Positions 16,445 to 25,768 of a DNA stretch of 63,262 nucleotides are shown here, one piece after another. Below the pieces are notes generated by a model that saw nothing but the letters and a program-made list of their open reading frames with translations, did no database searches and was not told the DNA's origin. The position numbers were made by a program, and so were the translations under genes. The stretch is from assembly GCA_949287365.1 (NCBI GenBank), contig CASEGC010000007.1, forward strand, positions 1 through 63,262. The letters are read 5' to 3'. How positions within the stretch are numbered: the stretch's first letter is position 1; each line of letters starts with the position of its first letter. This DNA is from an uncultured Parabacteroides sp. (GTDB taxonomy: Bacteria > Bacteroidota > Bacteroidia > Bacteroidales > Tannerellaceae).

Positions 16445-19249
16445 ATGAAAAATATGCCTAAGAAAAAAAGATATATATGCGTGTTGTTGGCGTTTTGTGT
16501 AGGGAATGCCTCTTTGACCGCGCAAGAGAATGACGAGGGAAGAAGCAAGGTGGATTTGGGTTTTGGTGTGACCCAATCGAAGGAGTTGTCCTCAGCCTCT
16601 TCCATGACGATTTACGCCGAGGATTTGCTCAAGACCGGAGCGGTGAATCTTCAGGACGCTTTGTACGGGCGATTGTTGGGCTTGAACGCCTTTAAGAATG
16701 GCGGTTTCTCCGGCGACGATAATTACGGAGCCTCTTTCTCGATCCGGGGTGTGCAAACCACGACAGAGAATGATATATTGATTCTGGTGGATGGTATCGA
16801 ACGTCCTATCGACCGGTTGGACATTAACGAGGTGGAGTCGGTGACTGTCTTGAAAGACGCTGCGGCCGTGGCGTTGTACGGATATCGCGGAGTGAATGGG
16901 GTGTTGTCCGTTAAGACCAAGCGCGGTCGGGAAGGTTTCTCTATCGATGTGGGTTATGACCATAAGTTTGAGTTCAAGCCCGATTTACCGGCGATGGTGG
17001 ACGCTTATACTTACGCGAACGCCTTGAATCAGGCGAGGGCGAATGATAATCTCTCTCCCGCATATAACGCGTATGAGTTGGATGCGTTCAAGAACCAGAC
17101 CTATCCGTATGTGTATCCCAACGTGAATTGGGCGGACGAGACCATGAACGATATCGCTTCGGAAGACCGGGTTTATCTGGGAATAAATGGTGGTAACAAC
17201 AAGTTGAAATATTATGCGTCCTTGAATTACACGGACGCCCGCGGCTTGATGAAGGATTTGAAACCCATCGAGGATTATTCGACCAAGCTACGTTACTCGA
17301 AGGCGAATATCCGGACGAATGTCGATTATCAGGCGACCTCGACAACCCAGTTGCAGATTAACGCTGTCGCCAGTTTCATTGAGACGACCCGCCCGGACCA
17401 ACTGTCCGCTTACGATTTGTTTAATACCTATTATACCCTTCCGTCGTCCGCTTTTCCTGTACGGACGGAAGATGGTATTTGGGGCGGAAACTCGACTTAT
17501 GGCGGTATGAACCCGGTGGCAAAGATTCAGAGTAGCGGTTACTTGAAGAACCATAACCGTTCGCTTTACGCGGACGCGAAATTGACACAGGATTTTGGTT
17601 TCTGGTTGGAAGGTTTGAGCGCTTCTGTCCGGGTAGCGTATGACAACTATTCGTCAATCAGTGAGCAAAAGAAAAAAGGTTTCGAGTATGGAAGCGACCG
17701 TTTTACTTATGACGCGAATGGAAATATCACGGGAACGACCCGCTATACGGCAGGCGATAAAGTCAGCAATCTGCAATGGGCGAAATGGTTGAATCGCCAA
17801 TGGAGAAGGTCCAACTTCGTGTTCACTGTCGATTATAAGAAAGCGTTTGAGAACAGTAACTTAAACGCGTCCTTGATTTACGCCGTCGACGCTTATAGTA
17901 CCGATGGGCAACACAATACCTTCAATCGGGCGAATTGGTCGGCTTATGTGCATTACGATTGGATGGACCGCTATGTGGCTGACTTGGCGTTGGTGTTGTC
18001 AGGTTCCAACCGTACCTATCCGCAAAAGTTCGCTTTCTCGCCTACCTTGTCATTAGCGTGGATCGCTTCGAACGAGAATTTCCTGAAAGATGTGGAAGCG
18101 ATTGATTTGTTGAAAGTCCGGGCTTCCGGAGGTATTCAACATTCGGATTATGTGCCGAGAGTCGGTATCGCTTTCGAGGATTATATAGGTAGAGGCAATT
18201 TCTTCTATGGAAACAGTTATTCTGAGGCTTGGGGACAGTTCCTCTATTATATGCCCAATCCGAACTTTAAGAAAGAAACCGCCAATAAGTTTAATATAGG
18301 CGCGGACCTGAAGTTGTGGAAATCGTTGAATTTCACCGCGGATTTCTATTATCAACGTCGTTCTAATATCCTGTTGGAGGATGGAGGTTTGAATTCCGAG
18401 GTATTGGGTTTACCGGCGGGATATACCAACTGGGGTATCGTGGATAGTCGTGGCGTGGAGTTAGGCGTTAATTATCAAAAGGACTTTTCCGATTTCCGGT
18501 TGTCGTTGGGCGCGTTGTTCTCTTACGGTGATAGTGAGTTGAAGAAATGGATTGAGACTCCCGCTTATCCCTATTTGTCCGTAGTGGGTCATCCGGTCAA
18601 TCAAGAGTTTGGCTTGGAGGCGGTCGGTTTCTTTAAGGATCAGGCGGAGATAGATGACCCTTCTACGCCGAGGCATGAGTTCGGTTTCGTTTATCCGGGT
18701 GATATCCGTTATAAAGACCAGAATGGAGATGGCGTAATTAATGAGAACGATGTGGTCGCGATGGGTAATCCCTATCCTAAAATCAATTATTCGTTTACGG
18801 TAGGTTTCGAGTATAAAGGCTTGGGTATAGACCTGTTGTTCCAAGGAACCGGAAAACACACGAAATTCTTGAATGTGGCGGGAATGTTCCGTCCGATTAC
18901 CAATAACGTGAATCTTTCGGAACATTATTGGGCGAATTGCTGGCAGCCGGGAGCCGATAATACCAACGTGCTCTATCCGCGTTTGAGTACGCAGCAAAGC
19001 AACAATAACAATCGGAACAGTTCGGTTTGGTTGGCCGACGCCTCTTTCTTGAAATTGAGGAATTGCGAGATTTATTACAATTTACCGTCCTCTTTATTGG
19101 AAAACATATTCGTGAAGTCCGCACGGATTTACGTACAAGGTGAGAATCTGTTATCCTTCAGTCCGTTCGACGCGATGGATCCGGAGAATTTGGATACGGA
19201 TTATCCTATCTTGAAAGCGGTGAATATAGGCATTAAAGTTCAATTTTAA
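16445..19249 (+). CDS. SusC-like TonB-dependent transporter 2, without the carboxypeptidase-D-like domain
   Basis: A 934-residue SusC-family transporter. After the signal peptide (to about residue 27, LTAQ) the sequence goes almost straight to the plug (LKTGAVNLQDALYGRLLGLNA, then FSIRGV and ILILVDGIERPIDRLDINEV, LKDAAAVALYGYRGVNGVL). The N-terminal carboxypeptidase-D regulatory-like domain present in the other four SusC proteins here is missing. The barrel ends NIGIKVQF. The ATG at 16445 is used; upstream in-frame codons to 16421 start with TTG. It is the third gene of the operon, paired with the SusD at 19265. Confidence 0.93.
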   Translation: MKNMPKKKRYICVLLAFCVGNASLTAQENDEGRSKVDLGFGVTQSKELSSASSMTIYAEDLLKTGAVNLQDALYGRLLGLNAFKNGGFSGDDNYGASFSIRGVQTTTENDILILVDGIERPIDRLDINEVESVTVLKDAAAVALYGYRGVNGVLSVKTKRGREGFSIDVGYDHKFEFKPDLPAMVDAYTYANALNQARANDNLSPAYNAYELDAFKNQTYPYVYPNVNWADETMNDIASEDRVYLGINGGNNKLKYYASLNYTDARGLMKDLKPIEDYSTKLRYSKANIRTNVDYQATSTTQLQINAVASFIETTRPDQLSAYDLFNTYYTLPSSAFPVRTEDGIWGGNSTYGGMNPVAKIQSSGYLKNHNRSLYADAKLTQDFGFWLEGLSASVRVAYDNYSSISEQKKKGFEYGSDRFTYDANGNITGTTRYTAGDKVSNLQWAKWLNRQWRRSNFVFTVDYKKAFENSNLNASLIYAVDAYSTDGQHNTFNRANWSAYVHYDWMDRYVADLALVLSGSNRTYPQKFAFSPTLSLAWIASNENFLKDVEAIDLLKVRASGGIQHSDYVPRVGIAFEDYIGRGNFFYGNSYSEAWGQFLYYMPNPNFKKETANKFNIGADLKLWKSLNFTADFYYQRRSNILLEDGGLNSEVLGLPAGYTNWGIVDSRGVELGVNYQKDFSDFRLSLGALFSYGDSELKKWIETPAYPYLSVVGHPVNQEFGLEAVGFFKDQAEIDDPSTPRHEFGFVYPGDIRYKDQNGDGVINENDVVAMGNPYPKINYSFTVGFEYKGLGIDLLFQGTGKHTKFLNVAGMFRPITNNVNLSEHYWANCWQPGADNTNVLYPRLSTQQSNNNNRNSSVWLADASFLKLRNCEIYYNLPSSLLENIFVKSARIYVQGENLLSFSPFDAMDPENLDTDYPILKAVNIGIKVQF

Positions 19250-19264
19250 TTAAAGTGGAATAGT

Positions 19265-20962
19265 ATGAAAATCAATAGAATAATAATAATAGCGTTGCCT
19301 TTTTTGTTCGGATTCTCCTCCTGTGCGGATTTGGAGTATAACGAATTGGCGGTGAGAAGTGAGGAGTGGGTGTATGATACACCTTTGGAAGGCGTTCAAC
19401 GCTTGGTGACAAGTATATACGGCTATTTACCTTCTGGCTTTTTGAGCAATGAGCAAGGAGCCTTGTTGTCTTCCGCTTGCGACGAGTCCGATTTTGTCGA
19501 CCAAACCTCCAATATCCATAAATATTATAATGGCGGTTGGAGTGCCATCTCTCCATTCCCATCCACATGGAACAACTCTTATAGCGCTATCGCCGAGGCG
19601 AATATGTTCCTGGAGAAACAGGATGAGATAAATATAGAGGAATATGAGAACAATGTTGGAGGAACCACGGATTACGAGTTGTTGAAACAGAAGTTCGCGT
19701 TGTTCCCTTATGAGGTACGGGCGATTCGGGCTTATTTCTATTTTGAGTTGGTGAGAACTTATGGCGATGTTCCGTTAGTGACCAAGACATTGACGGCCGC
19801 GGAGGCGAATAGCTTGACAAGAAATCCGGCTGAGGAGGTCTTCCAATTCATCGTGGATGAGTGTGACGCTATAGCGGAACAGTTGCCGGTCAATTACATG
19901 GACCAACTCAGTCAGGAGATTGGTCGGACCAACCGGCCTTTTGTCCTGGCGCTTAAGGCACGTACGTTGTTATATGCGGCGAGTCCTTTGTTCAATCCAT
20001 CGGGAGATAAGGAGAAATGGAGATTGGCCGCCGCCGCGAGCAAGGAGGTTATCGATAAATGCGCCGAGTGGGGAATCACGTTGAGTTCTTATTCTACCTT
20101 ATGGGGACATGACAGCTTTTTCAATAGCGAGATGATTTTCGTTAGACCTTCTGGGGAATCGAATGATTTCGAAATCAATAATTTCCCGATTGGTATAGAG
20201 AATGCGAAATCGGGAAATTGCCCGACACAAACTTTGGTGGATGCCTACGAGTACAAATCGACGGGGAAAACCTTCGGGGAGACTTGGGGCGATGGGACAA
20301 TCAGCTTACAGAATGACAAACCTTTCGATGATTTGGATCCTCGTTTCGCGTTGACGGTCGTCCGGCAGGGAGACATGTGGCCCTCTTATAACACGGACCC
20401 GATTGACGTGTCTGAAGGTGGACGTAACGGAAGTCCTATCTTTAACGCGACCACTACGGGCTATTACTTGAAAAAGTATTGCGACGGTACGGTCAATATC
20501 TCGACGAACAGTAGCAACACCAAGCGTCATAATTGGATTATTTTCCGGCTGGGCGAGTTCTATCTGAATTACGCGGAGGCGATGTATTATTATACGGGAA
20601 ACGCGGAATCGAAAGGCGAGTTCGGTATGTCCGCCAATGACGCGATCAATGTGTTGCGGGACCGTCCGGATATTCAAATGCCCCATTTCACGGGTAATGA
20701 TGGCTTTGAGGAACGGTACCGGAGAGAGCGTATGGTGGAGTTGGCGTTCGAGGACCATCGCTTCTGGGATGTCAGGCGTTGGAAAATCGGAGACCGGCTG
20801 GCTTCCGTACGGAAAATGAATTTCACGAAGACGGACGATGGAGATGTCTTGATGGAAAGAGCCACTATCGCCCGGCAGTGGGATGACAAATATTATCTGT
20901 ATCCTATTCCTTACACGGAAAGATATAAGAACCCGAATTTGGAGCAAAACCCCGGATGGTAA
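19265..20962 (+). CDS. SusD/RagB-like glycan-binding lipoprotein 2
   Basis: A 565-residue SusD-family lipoprotein with signal MKINRIIIIALPFLFGFSSC (Cys20 lipidated). The C-terminal signature is clear: IIFRLGEFYLNYAEAMYYYTG, AINVLRDRP, RRERMVELAFEDHRFWDVRRWKIG and the ending NLEQNPGW. It pairs with SusC 2 after a 15-base gap. A strong stem-loop follows it at 20981-21017, before the enzyme genes, which may set the ratio of transporter to enzyme transcripts. Confidence 0.95.
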   Translation: MKINRIIIIALPFLFGFSSCADLEYNELAVRSEEWVYDTPLEGVQRLVTSIYGYLPSGFLSNEQGALLSSACDESDFVDQTSNIHKYYNGGWSAISPFPSTWNNSYSAIAEANMFLEKQDEINIEEYENNVGGTTDYELLKQKFALFPYEVRAIRAYFYFELVRTYGDVPLVTKTLTAAEANSLTRNPAEEVFQFIVDECDAIAEQLPVNYMDQLSQEIGRTNRPFVLALKARTLLYAASPLFNPSGDKEKWRLAAAASKEVIDKCAEWGITLSSYSTLWGHDSFFNSEMIFVRPSGESNDFEINNFPIGIENAKSGNCPTQTLVDAYEYKSTGKTFGETWGDGTISLQNDKPFDDLDPRFALTVVRQGDMWPSYNTDPIDVSEGGRNGSPIFNATTTGYYLKKYCDGTVNISTNSSNTKRHNWIIFRLGEFYLNYAEAMYYYTGNAESKGEFGMSANDAINVLRDRPDIQMPHFTGNDGFEERYRRERMVELAFEDHRFWDVRRWKIGDRLASVRKMNFTKTDDGDVLMERATIARQWDDKYYLYPIPYTERYKNPNLEQNPGW

Positions 20963-20980
20963 TCTAATCTTTGATGACGA

Positions 20981-21017
20981 AAGTATAAACCGGACGAGTA
21001 GTGTCCGGTTTATACTT
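20981..21017 (+). promoter_or_regulatory. 15-bp perfect stem-loop between susD 2 and the enzyme genes
   Basis: A 15-base arm (AAGTATAAACCGGAC, 20981-20995) pairs perfectly with 21003-21017 over a seven-base loop. There is no T run after it on either strand, so it is more likely a processing site or an RNA-stabilising 3' structure than a full terminator. Position after susCD and before the hydrolase genes fits differential expression within the operon. Confidence 0.6.
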
Positions 21018-21105
21018 CTCTAAAAATGTAAATTGGGTATTTATGCGATGACGGTACTGTTTTTCGGGCAAGGTGAATATTCTCTCATACGGTAAATAAG
21101 ATTCC

Positions 21106-23478
21106 ATGAAAAAACAAATATTATGTGTGGCTTTGTTGTGTTGTTTAGGCGGTGAATCCGTTTGGGGCGCGGATGCGCGCGTCGAGGTGGACGCTTCCGT
21201 CAAGCATCAGTATATCGAGGGCTTCGGAACTTGTGTCATCGATTTTACCGAACCGCCCGCCACGTTTCAGTCTTTACGCTTATATGACTTGGCGGTCAAC
21301 GATTTGGGGATGAGTATTCTTCGGATGTCTTTCCCGCAAGAGATGGAGGAGTGGAACGATGATGCCGACCCGGACCATTTCAATTGGCCCGCTTTCAATA
21401 TGGTCCATTTGGAACGACGTATGCGAATCGCCCAGGAGTTCAAGAAAAGGGGGTTGGAGCGTTTCGTGTTCTCCACATGGTCTCCTTCCAGTTTCATCAA
21501 GACAAATAAGACCACCGTGCAAGGCGGATTTGTCCGCATGGATATGTTCGACGAGTACGCGGAGAATATAGCCGCTTGTATCCTCGCCTCCAAACGGAAT
21601 TGGGGCATCGATGTGGGCGCGTTTTCCATCCAGAACGAATTGATGTTTATCGAACCTTACAAATCCTGTTTGCATTCGCCCTATTCCGTGCGGGAGGCGG
21701 TCCGAGCGTTGTCTCGTAAATTCAAGAAAGAGGGAATCACCACGCGGATACAATTGCCCGAGGATATGACCTTTTACGACCGTATGCGTGCCTATGTGTT
21801 GCCTACGCTACAGGATAAGGAGACCGCTTCGTTTCATGGCGATTTTTGTACGCATCGCCAACAAGGATGGGAGGACGTGATGCGGTGGAACGAGTTCGCT
21901 TCCCGTTATCGTCGGCAAACGTGGATGACCGAGACCTCCGGGCACAAGGCGAATTGGAAAGGGGCGATGAAACTGGCGTTGGATATGTACGATTATTTGG
22001 TGGGAGGGAACATGAGCGCGTGGATTTATTGGCAATTGACCGATAACGCCTCTTCCTCGGACTATGCCTTGATGATAGGTACGGAGCCTACCTGTAAATA
22101 TTACGCCTCCAAGCATTATTACAAGTGGATTAGGCCCGGCGCTTACCGGGTGGAGGTCTCCTCGTCCGACATGGATTTGAAGGTGTCGGCTTTCCGCCAT
22201 GACCCTGACGGCTCATTGACACTCGTACTTATCAATGATTCGGAAACGGATAAATCCATTTCCGTGGATATGGGCGAGCGTTATGAAGGCGTGGATTTCC
22301 GGATATTTAGTTCCGGAAAAGGGGAGAATTGCGTAGACAAAGGCTCTTTGGCGGGAAACGAGTTCGTGATTCCCGCGATGCATATCGTCACGCTTTATGG
22401 CCGGTCTGACCAATTGAAGGAGGGGACGGTGAAACCTTGGCCTGCCGCTTGTCCGGATAGCGACGACGGAAAGGTAGGCTCTTTCGAGCCTCCGGAGATG
22501 CTGGCGGACGGAGAGTTAGGCACTGTAGGCCGTTATTTCCCGTTGGAGAATGTTCTCCGGTTCCATGATTCGAACGATATAAATAAAACCTCTGCGAACG
22601 GTTGGACCTCCTTGTATTGGGCGATTGCGGCAGGGAGGACCAGTGTCGTGAAGGCGTTGATAGAGAAAGGCGCTGACGTGAATCATGTGGCGGAGGATGG
22701 TTGGACACCCGTACATGCCGCGGCCGCGGCGTTTGGAGGGGAGGATTCTCCGGAGGGAAAGACCTCGAAGGCGGACGTGTTACGCCTGTTGATAGAGAAA
22801 GGAGCGAACGTAAAGGCGAAAACAGGCGAGGGTTTCTCCGCTCTTCACGTGGCGGTGATGAATTCCCATACGGCGTGGAGTCAAGCGGAAGAGGAGATTT
22901 TATCGAGATTGAGCATGTTGTTGGATGCGGGCGTGGAGGTGAACGCCGCGGACGCGGAAGGCCGTACCCCTCTTCATTGGGCCGCCTGGCAAGTCGCCAC
23001 GAATGGCTTGGCGATTGATGATTCCGTGGTCCGTCTCTTGTTGGAGAATGGGGCGGACGTTAACGCGGTAGACCATTCGGGTCGTACGCCCCTGCATTAT
23101 GCCGCCCGGATGGGTTATCCGCGGGTCATGCTGGCTTTGGCGCGACATGGGGCCGATTCTCGTGTGAAGGATAATCAGGGGATGGACGCTTTGGCGGTGT
23201 TGAGAGAGCGAGGGTACGACCATTTGAGTGGTATCCTGCTCCGGAAGGAGTTGCCGGAGGAGGAGTTTCCCGCGGTGAATGAGGAGAGAGGCTCGGGCTA
23301 TTTGGGTAAGGAGCTGATTCAAGCGGTCCGGGCGGACGATATGGATGAGGCGAGACGCCTGCTGGAGTTGGGTGCGGATATCCGCTTCAGGGATAGCGAC
23401 GGGTTTAACGCCTGGGAACGGGCGAGAGACAACAAGAATAAGGAAATGATGGAGCTGCTGAAGAACTATCCGGAGTAA
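21106..23478 (+). CDS. Secreted GH30-type glycosidase fused to a C-terminal ankyrin-repeat domain
   Basis: A 790-residue protein in one uninterrupted frame. Residues 1-22 form a signal peptide (ESVWGAD). Residues about 30-440 are a clan GH-A barrel with side domain, best read as GH30: GFGTCVIDF near residue 43, acid/base Glu178 in FSIQNEL, nucleophile Glu276 in WMTETSGH, and WIYWQLTDN near residue 308. From about residue 495 to the end lie ankyrin repeats: NGWTSLYWAIAAGRTSVVKA, GWTPVHAAAA, GFSALHVAVMN, GRTPLHWAAW, GRTPLHYAARMGYP and DMDEARRLLELGADI. GH30 members act on xylans, beta-1,6-glucans or beta-glucosides; which applies is unknown. Exported ankyrin domains on glycosidases are unusual. 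It is the fifth gene of the operon. Confidence 0.85.
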   Translation: MKKQILCVALLCCLGGESVWGADARVEVDASVKHQYIEGFGTCVIDFTEPPATFQSLRLYDLAVNDLGMSILRMSFPQEMEEWNDDADPDHFNWPAFNMVHLERRMRIAQEFKKRGLERFVFSTWSPSSFIKTNKTTVQGGFVRMDMFDEYAENIAACILASKRNWGIDVGAFSIQNELMFIEPYKSCLHSPYSVREAVRALSRKFKKEGITTRIQLPEDMTFYDRMRAYVLPTLQDKETASFHGDFCTHRQQGWEDVMRWNEFASRYRRQTWMTETSGHKANWKGAMKLALDMYDYLVGGNMSAWIYWQLTDNASSSDYALMIGTEPTCKYYASKHYYKWIRPGAYRVEVSSSDMDLKVSAFRHDPDGSLTLVLINDSETDKSISVDMGERYEGVDFRIFSSGKGENCVDKGSLAGNEFVIPAMHIVTLYGRSDQLKEGTVKPWPAACPDSDDGKVGSFEPPEMLADGELGTVGRYFPLENVLRFHDSNDINKTSANGWTSLYWAIAAGRTSVVKALIEKGADVNHVAEDGWTPVHAAAAAFGGEDSPEGKTSKADVLRLLIEKGANVKAKTGEGFSALHVAVMNSHTAWSQAEEEILSRLSMLLDAGVEVNAADAEGRTPLHWAAWQVATNGLAIDDSVVRLLLENGADVNAVDHSGRTPLHYAARMGYPRVMLALARHGADSRVKDNQGMDALAVLRERGYDHLSGILLRKELPEEEFPAVNEERGSGYLGKELIQAVRADDMDEARRLLELGADIRFRDSDGFNAWERARDNKNKEMMELLKNYPE

Positions 23479-23532
23479 GGGAAAAAACACGGTGATGTTT
23501 TGTCGGAAACACGTAAAAGAAAAAAAGAAAAG

Positions 23533-25743
23533 ATGAGCGAGAAATTACATATCCTATTGTCGGGTCTGTTCCTGTTTGTCTGGACGAACGGAATAGGGGC
23601 CCAGGAAGGGAAGGGGTGGTATCCTTTCGAGGCTGAATCTATCGACCCTTCGTCAGTGATTAATGCGGCCGGTTGCCTGGACGCTCCGGCGGGGAAACAT
23701 GGTTGGCTCCAAATGGACGGGAATGACTATCGTTTCAAGGATGGGACACCCGTGAAGTTCTGGGGAGTCAATATCTGCAATATGGGGGCGTTTCCTGAGA
23801 ACGGCGTGGCTGACCGTTGGAGCGCTTATCTGGCGGGGCAAGGGGTGAATGCCGTGCGTTTCCATAAATTCTCTTGGGACGGGACCTCTCCGCTGCCGGG
23901 CTCCACGGTGATTGAGGCGGGTTTGTTCAACCGTCTGGATTATTTTCACGCCAAGTTGAGGGAGAAGGGTATTTATACCGGCTGGTCGCATATCTATGGG
24001 CATCGGGTCCGTCCGGCCGATAGCAGCCGTGTCGTGGCTTACGATGAGATAGTCAACGCCGGACATGACCATTTGAAGGGAAGTACGATAGGCCTGGTGC
24101 ATTTCGCTCCGGACTTGCAGCGGTTGTCTATCGAGCTGACTGTTAATATGTTGAATCATCACAATCCCTATACCGGATGCCGATACGCCGACGATCCCGC
24201 GCTGAGTTTCGTGGAGATTCAGAATGAGGATAACGCCTTTTTCCCCACCACGTTACAGTGGATGGAGGATTGCCCTACTTATAAAGCGATGATTTGCCGT
24301 CAGTTCTCCCAATGGCTGAAGCGGAAATATGGGAGTCAAGAGGCGTTACGCGAGGCGTGGGGCGATGCGTTCAACGCTTTCGAGGAGTGCTATCCCTACG
24401 AGAGTTTGGACAACGAGAATATCCATCCGATGCCTCATCATTGGTATTTCAGCGAGGAGGCTTTCGAGAGGATGCCCCAATATCGGAAACGGCTTTACGA
24501 TTCCGCCCGTTTTATTTACGAGAGCCAGCAGGCCTATTACGACAAGATGGTGGCGGCGATTCGCGCGACAGGTTATCGGGGCGCTATCGTAGGCAGTTGC
24601 TGGCAAGCGGGTGACCATATCGGCCATTATTACAATTTGTATGCGGACTATGAGGTCGGGGTTATCGACCGCCATAATTACTTCGGCGGAGGCGGAGGGC
24701 ATGTCTTGAAAGAGGGCGCTTTCGACAACGCCTCCATGCTGTCGGAGCCGGGCGGTGGCTTGTTGGGGACAGGGATGCAACAGGTGGAAGGACGCCCGTT
24801 CGTCTTGTCGGAATGGATGAGCTTGATTCCGAACGAGTGGACCGCCGAGGCCGTTCCCTTGATCGCTTTGTATGGGTTAGGTTTACAGGGTTGGGACGGT
24901 TCTTTCTCGTTCGCGTCCAACCAACCTTCCATCACGTCGGCCGTGGAGGTTCGGGGTGGAGGCATATATAACGTGGACAGTCCCACGCAAATCTCTTTAT
25001 ATCCCGCCTTGTTCCGGATGCTCCGACATGGTGATATCGAGACCGGAGGGGATATCGCCACTTGCGATTTGTACGTGCCCGGCTTCTTGGAGGGGAAGCT
25101 TGGGTTCCATTCGGAGGTAAAGCAGGAGGGCGACCGTAAACGCTTCGGTGGCGTGGTACCGCCGGAGGCGATGGCGGTGGGAAGGGTGCGTAACCGCTTT
25201 GTCGATGCCTATAAGGAGACTCCTACTCAAACCGCTTATCAGGAATATTATGACAGCCGAAAGAAAGAATACGTCAGTACGACCGGACAACTCCGTTGGA
25301 ACGTGAAAGATAAGGGTTATTTTACCCTGCGGACGCCTTGTAGTCGTGCCGCCGTCGGTTTTAACGCCGGTGGATGGTTGGATCTGGGAGATATCCGGTA
25401 TCGGCTGGATAAAGGAAATCCTTTCGCGGTGATGTTGCTTACCTCCTTGGAGCGGGGTGTCCCTTTGGTGAAGACCTCTCGGGCGTTCGTTACGCTAATC
25501 GCCCGCGCGAGGAATACCGGCATGACTTACGATAAGGCACATACGGCTTTGTTGACGAAAGGGACTTCGCCTTTGTTGTTGGAGCCGGTTGGCGCGGAAC
25601 TGGTATTGCCTCGTCCCGCCCGGATTTACGTGTTGGACCATAAAGGCGTCCGGACCGGGGAGGAGGTCAAGCCGATGAGGGGTAATCGGTTTTATCTGGA
25701 TGGCTCGAACGAGACGATTTACTATGAGATCGAATTCTTGTAA
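23533..25743 (+). CDS. Secreted clan GH-A (GH5-like) glycoside hydrolase
   Basis: A 736-residue protein with a signal peptide (LLSGLFLFVWTNGIGAQE). The barrel starts at LQMDGNDYRFKDGTPVKFWGVNICN, and Glu232 in FVEIQNEDN and Glu427 in VLSEWM are the probable acid/base and nucleophile of a retaining clan GH-A enzyme. A C-terminal beta-rich region of about 200 residues follows. It looks like the cellulase-fold (GH5/GH42-like) proteins of Bacteroidota polysaccharide loci but the family number cannot be fixed by eye. A TTG at 23500 extends the frame; the ATG at 23533 precedes the signal peptide and is used. Operon neighbours point to a plant or mucosal beta-glycan. Confidence 0.8.
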   Translation: MSEKLHILLSGLFLFVWTNGIGAQEGKGWYPFEAESIDPSSVINAAGCLDAPAGKHGWLQMDGNDYRFKDGTPVKFWGVNICNMGAFPENGVADRWSAYLAGQGVNAVRFHKFSWDGTSPLPGSTVIEAGLFNRLDYFHAKLREKGIYTGWSHIYGHRVRPADSSRVVAYDEIVNAGHDHLKGSTIGLVHFAPDLQRLSIELTVNMLNHHNPYTGCRYADDPALSFVEIQNEDNAFFPTTLQWMEDCPTYKAMICRQFSQWLKRKYGSQEALREAWGDAFNAFEECYPYESLDNENIHPMPHHWYFSEEAFERMPQYRKRLYDSARFIYESQQAYYDKMVAAIRATGYRGAIVGSCWQAGDHIGHYYNLYADYEVGVIDRHNYFGGGGGHVLKEGAFDNASMLSEPGGGLLGTGMQQVEGRPFVLSEWMSLIPNEWTAEAVPLIALYGLGLQGWDGSFSFASNQPSITSAVEVRGGGIYNVDSPTQISLYPALFRMLRHGDIETGGDIATCDLYVPGFLEGKLGFHSEVKQEGDRKRFGGVVPPEAMAVGRVRNRFVDAYKETPTQTAYQEYYDSRKKEYVSTTGQLRWNVKDKGYFTLRTPCSRAAVGFNAGGWLDLGDIRYRLDKGNPFAVMLLTSLERGVPLVKTSRAFVTLIARARNTGMTYDKAHTALLTKGTSPLLLEPVGAELVLPRPARIYVLDHKGVRTGEEVKPMRGNRFYLDGSNETIYYEIEFL

Positions 25744-25768
25744 TGTTTAACCTAAAAAATAATCAATC

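Noticed and set aside
21106..23478. Frameshift or two adjacent genes in place of the GH30-ankyrin fusion
   Set aside because: The frame is continuous without stop, no promoter box or start context is seen near 22.5 kb, and composition is even across the join. Sequencing error cannot be excluded by reading alone.
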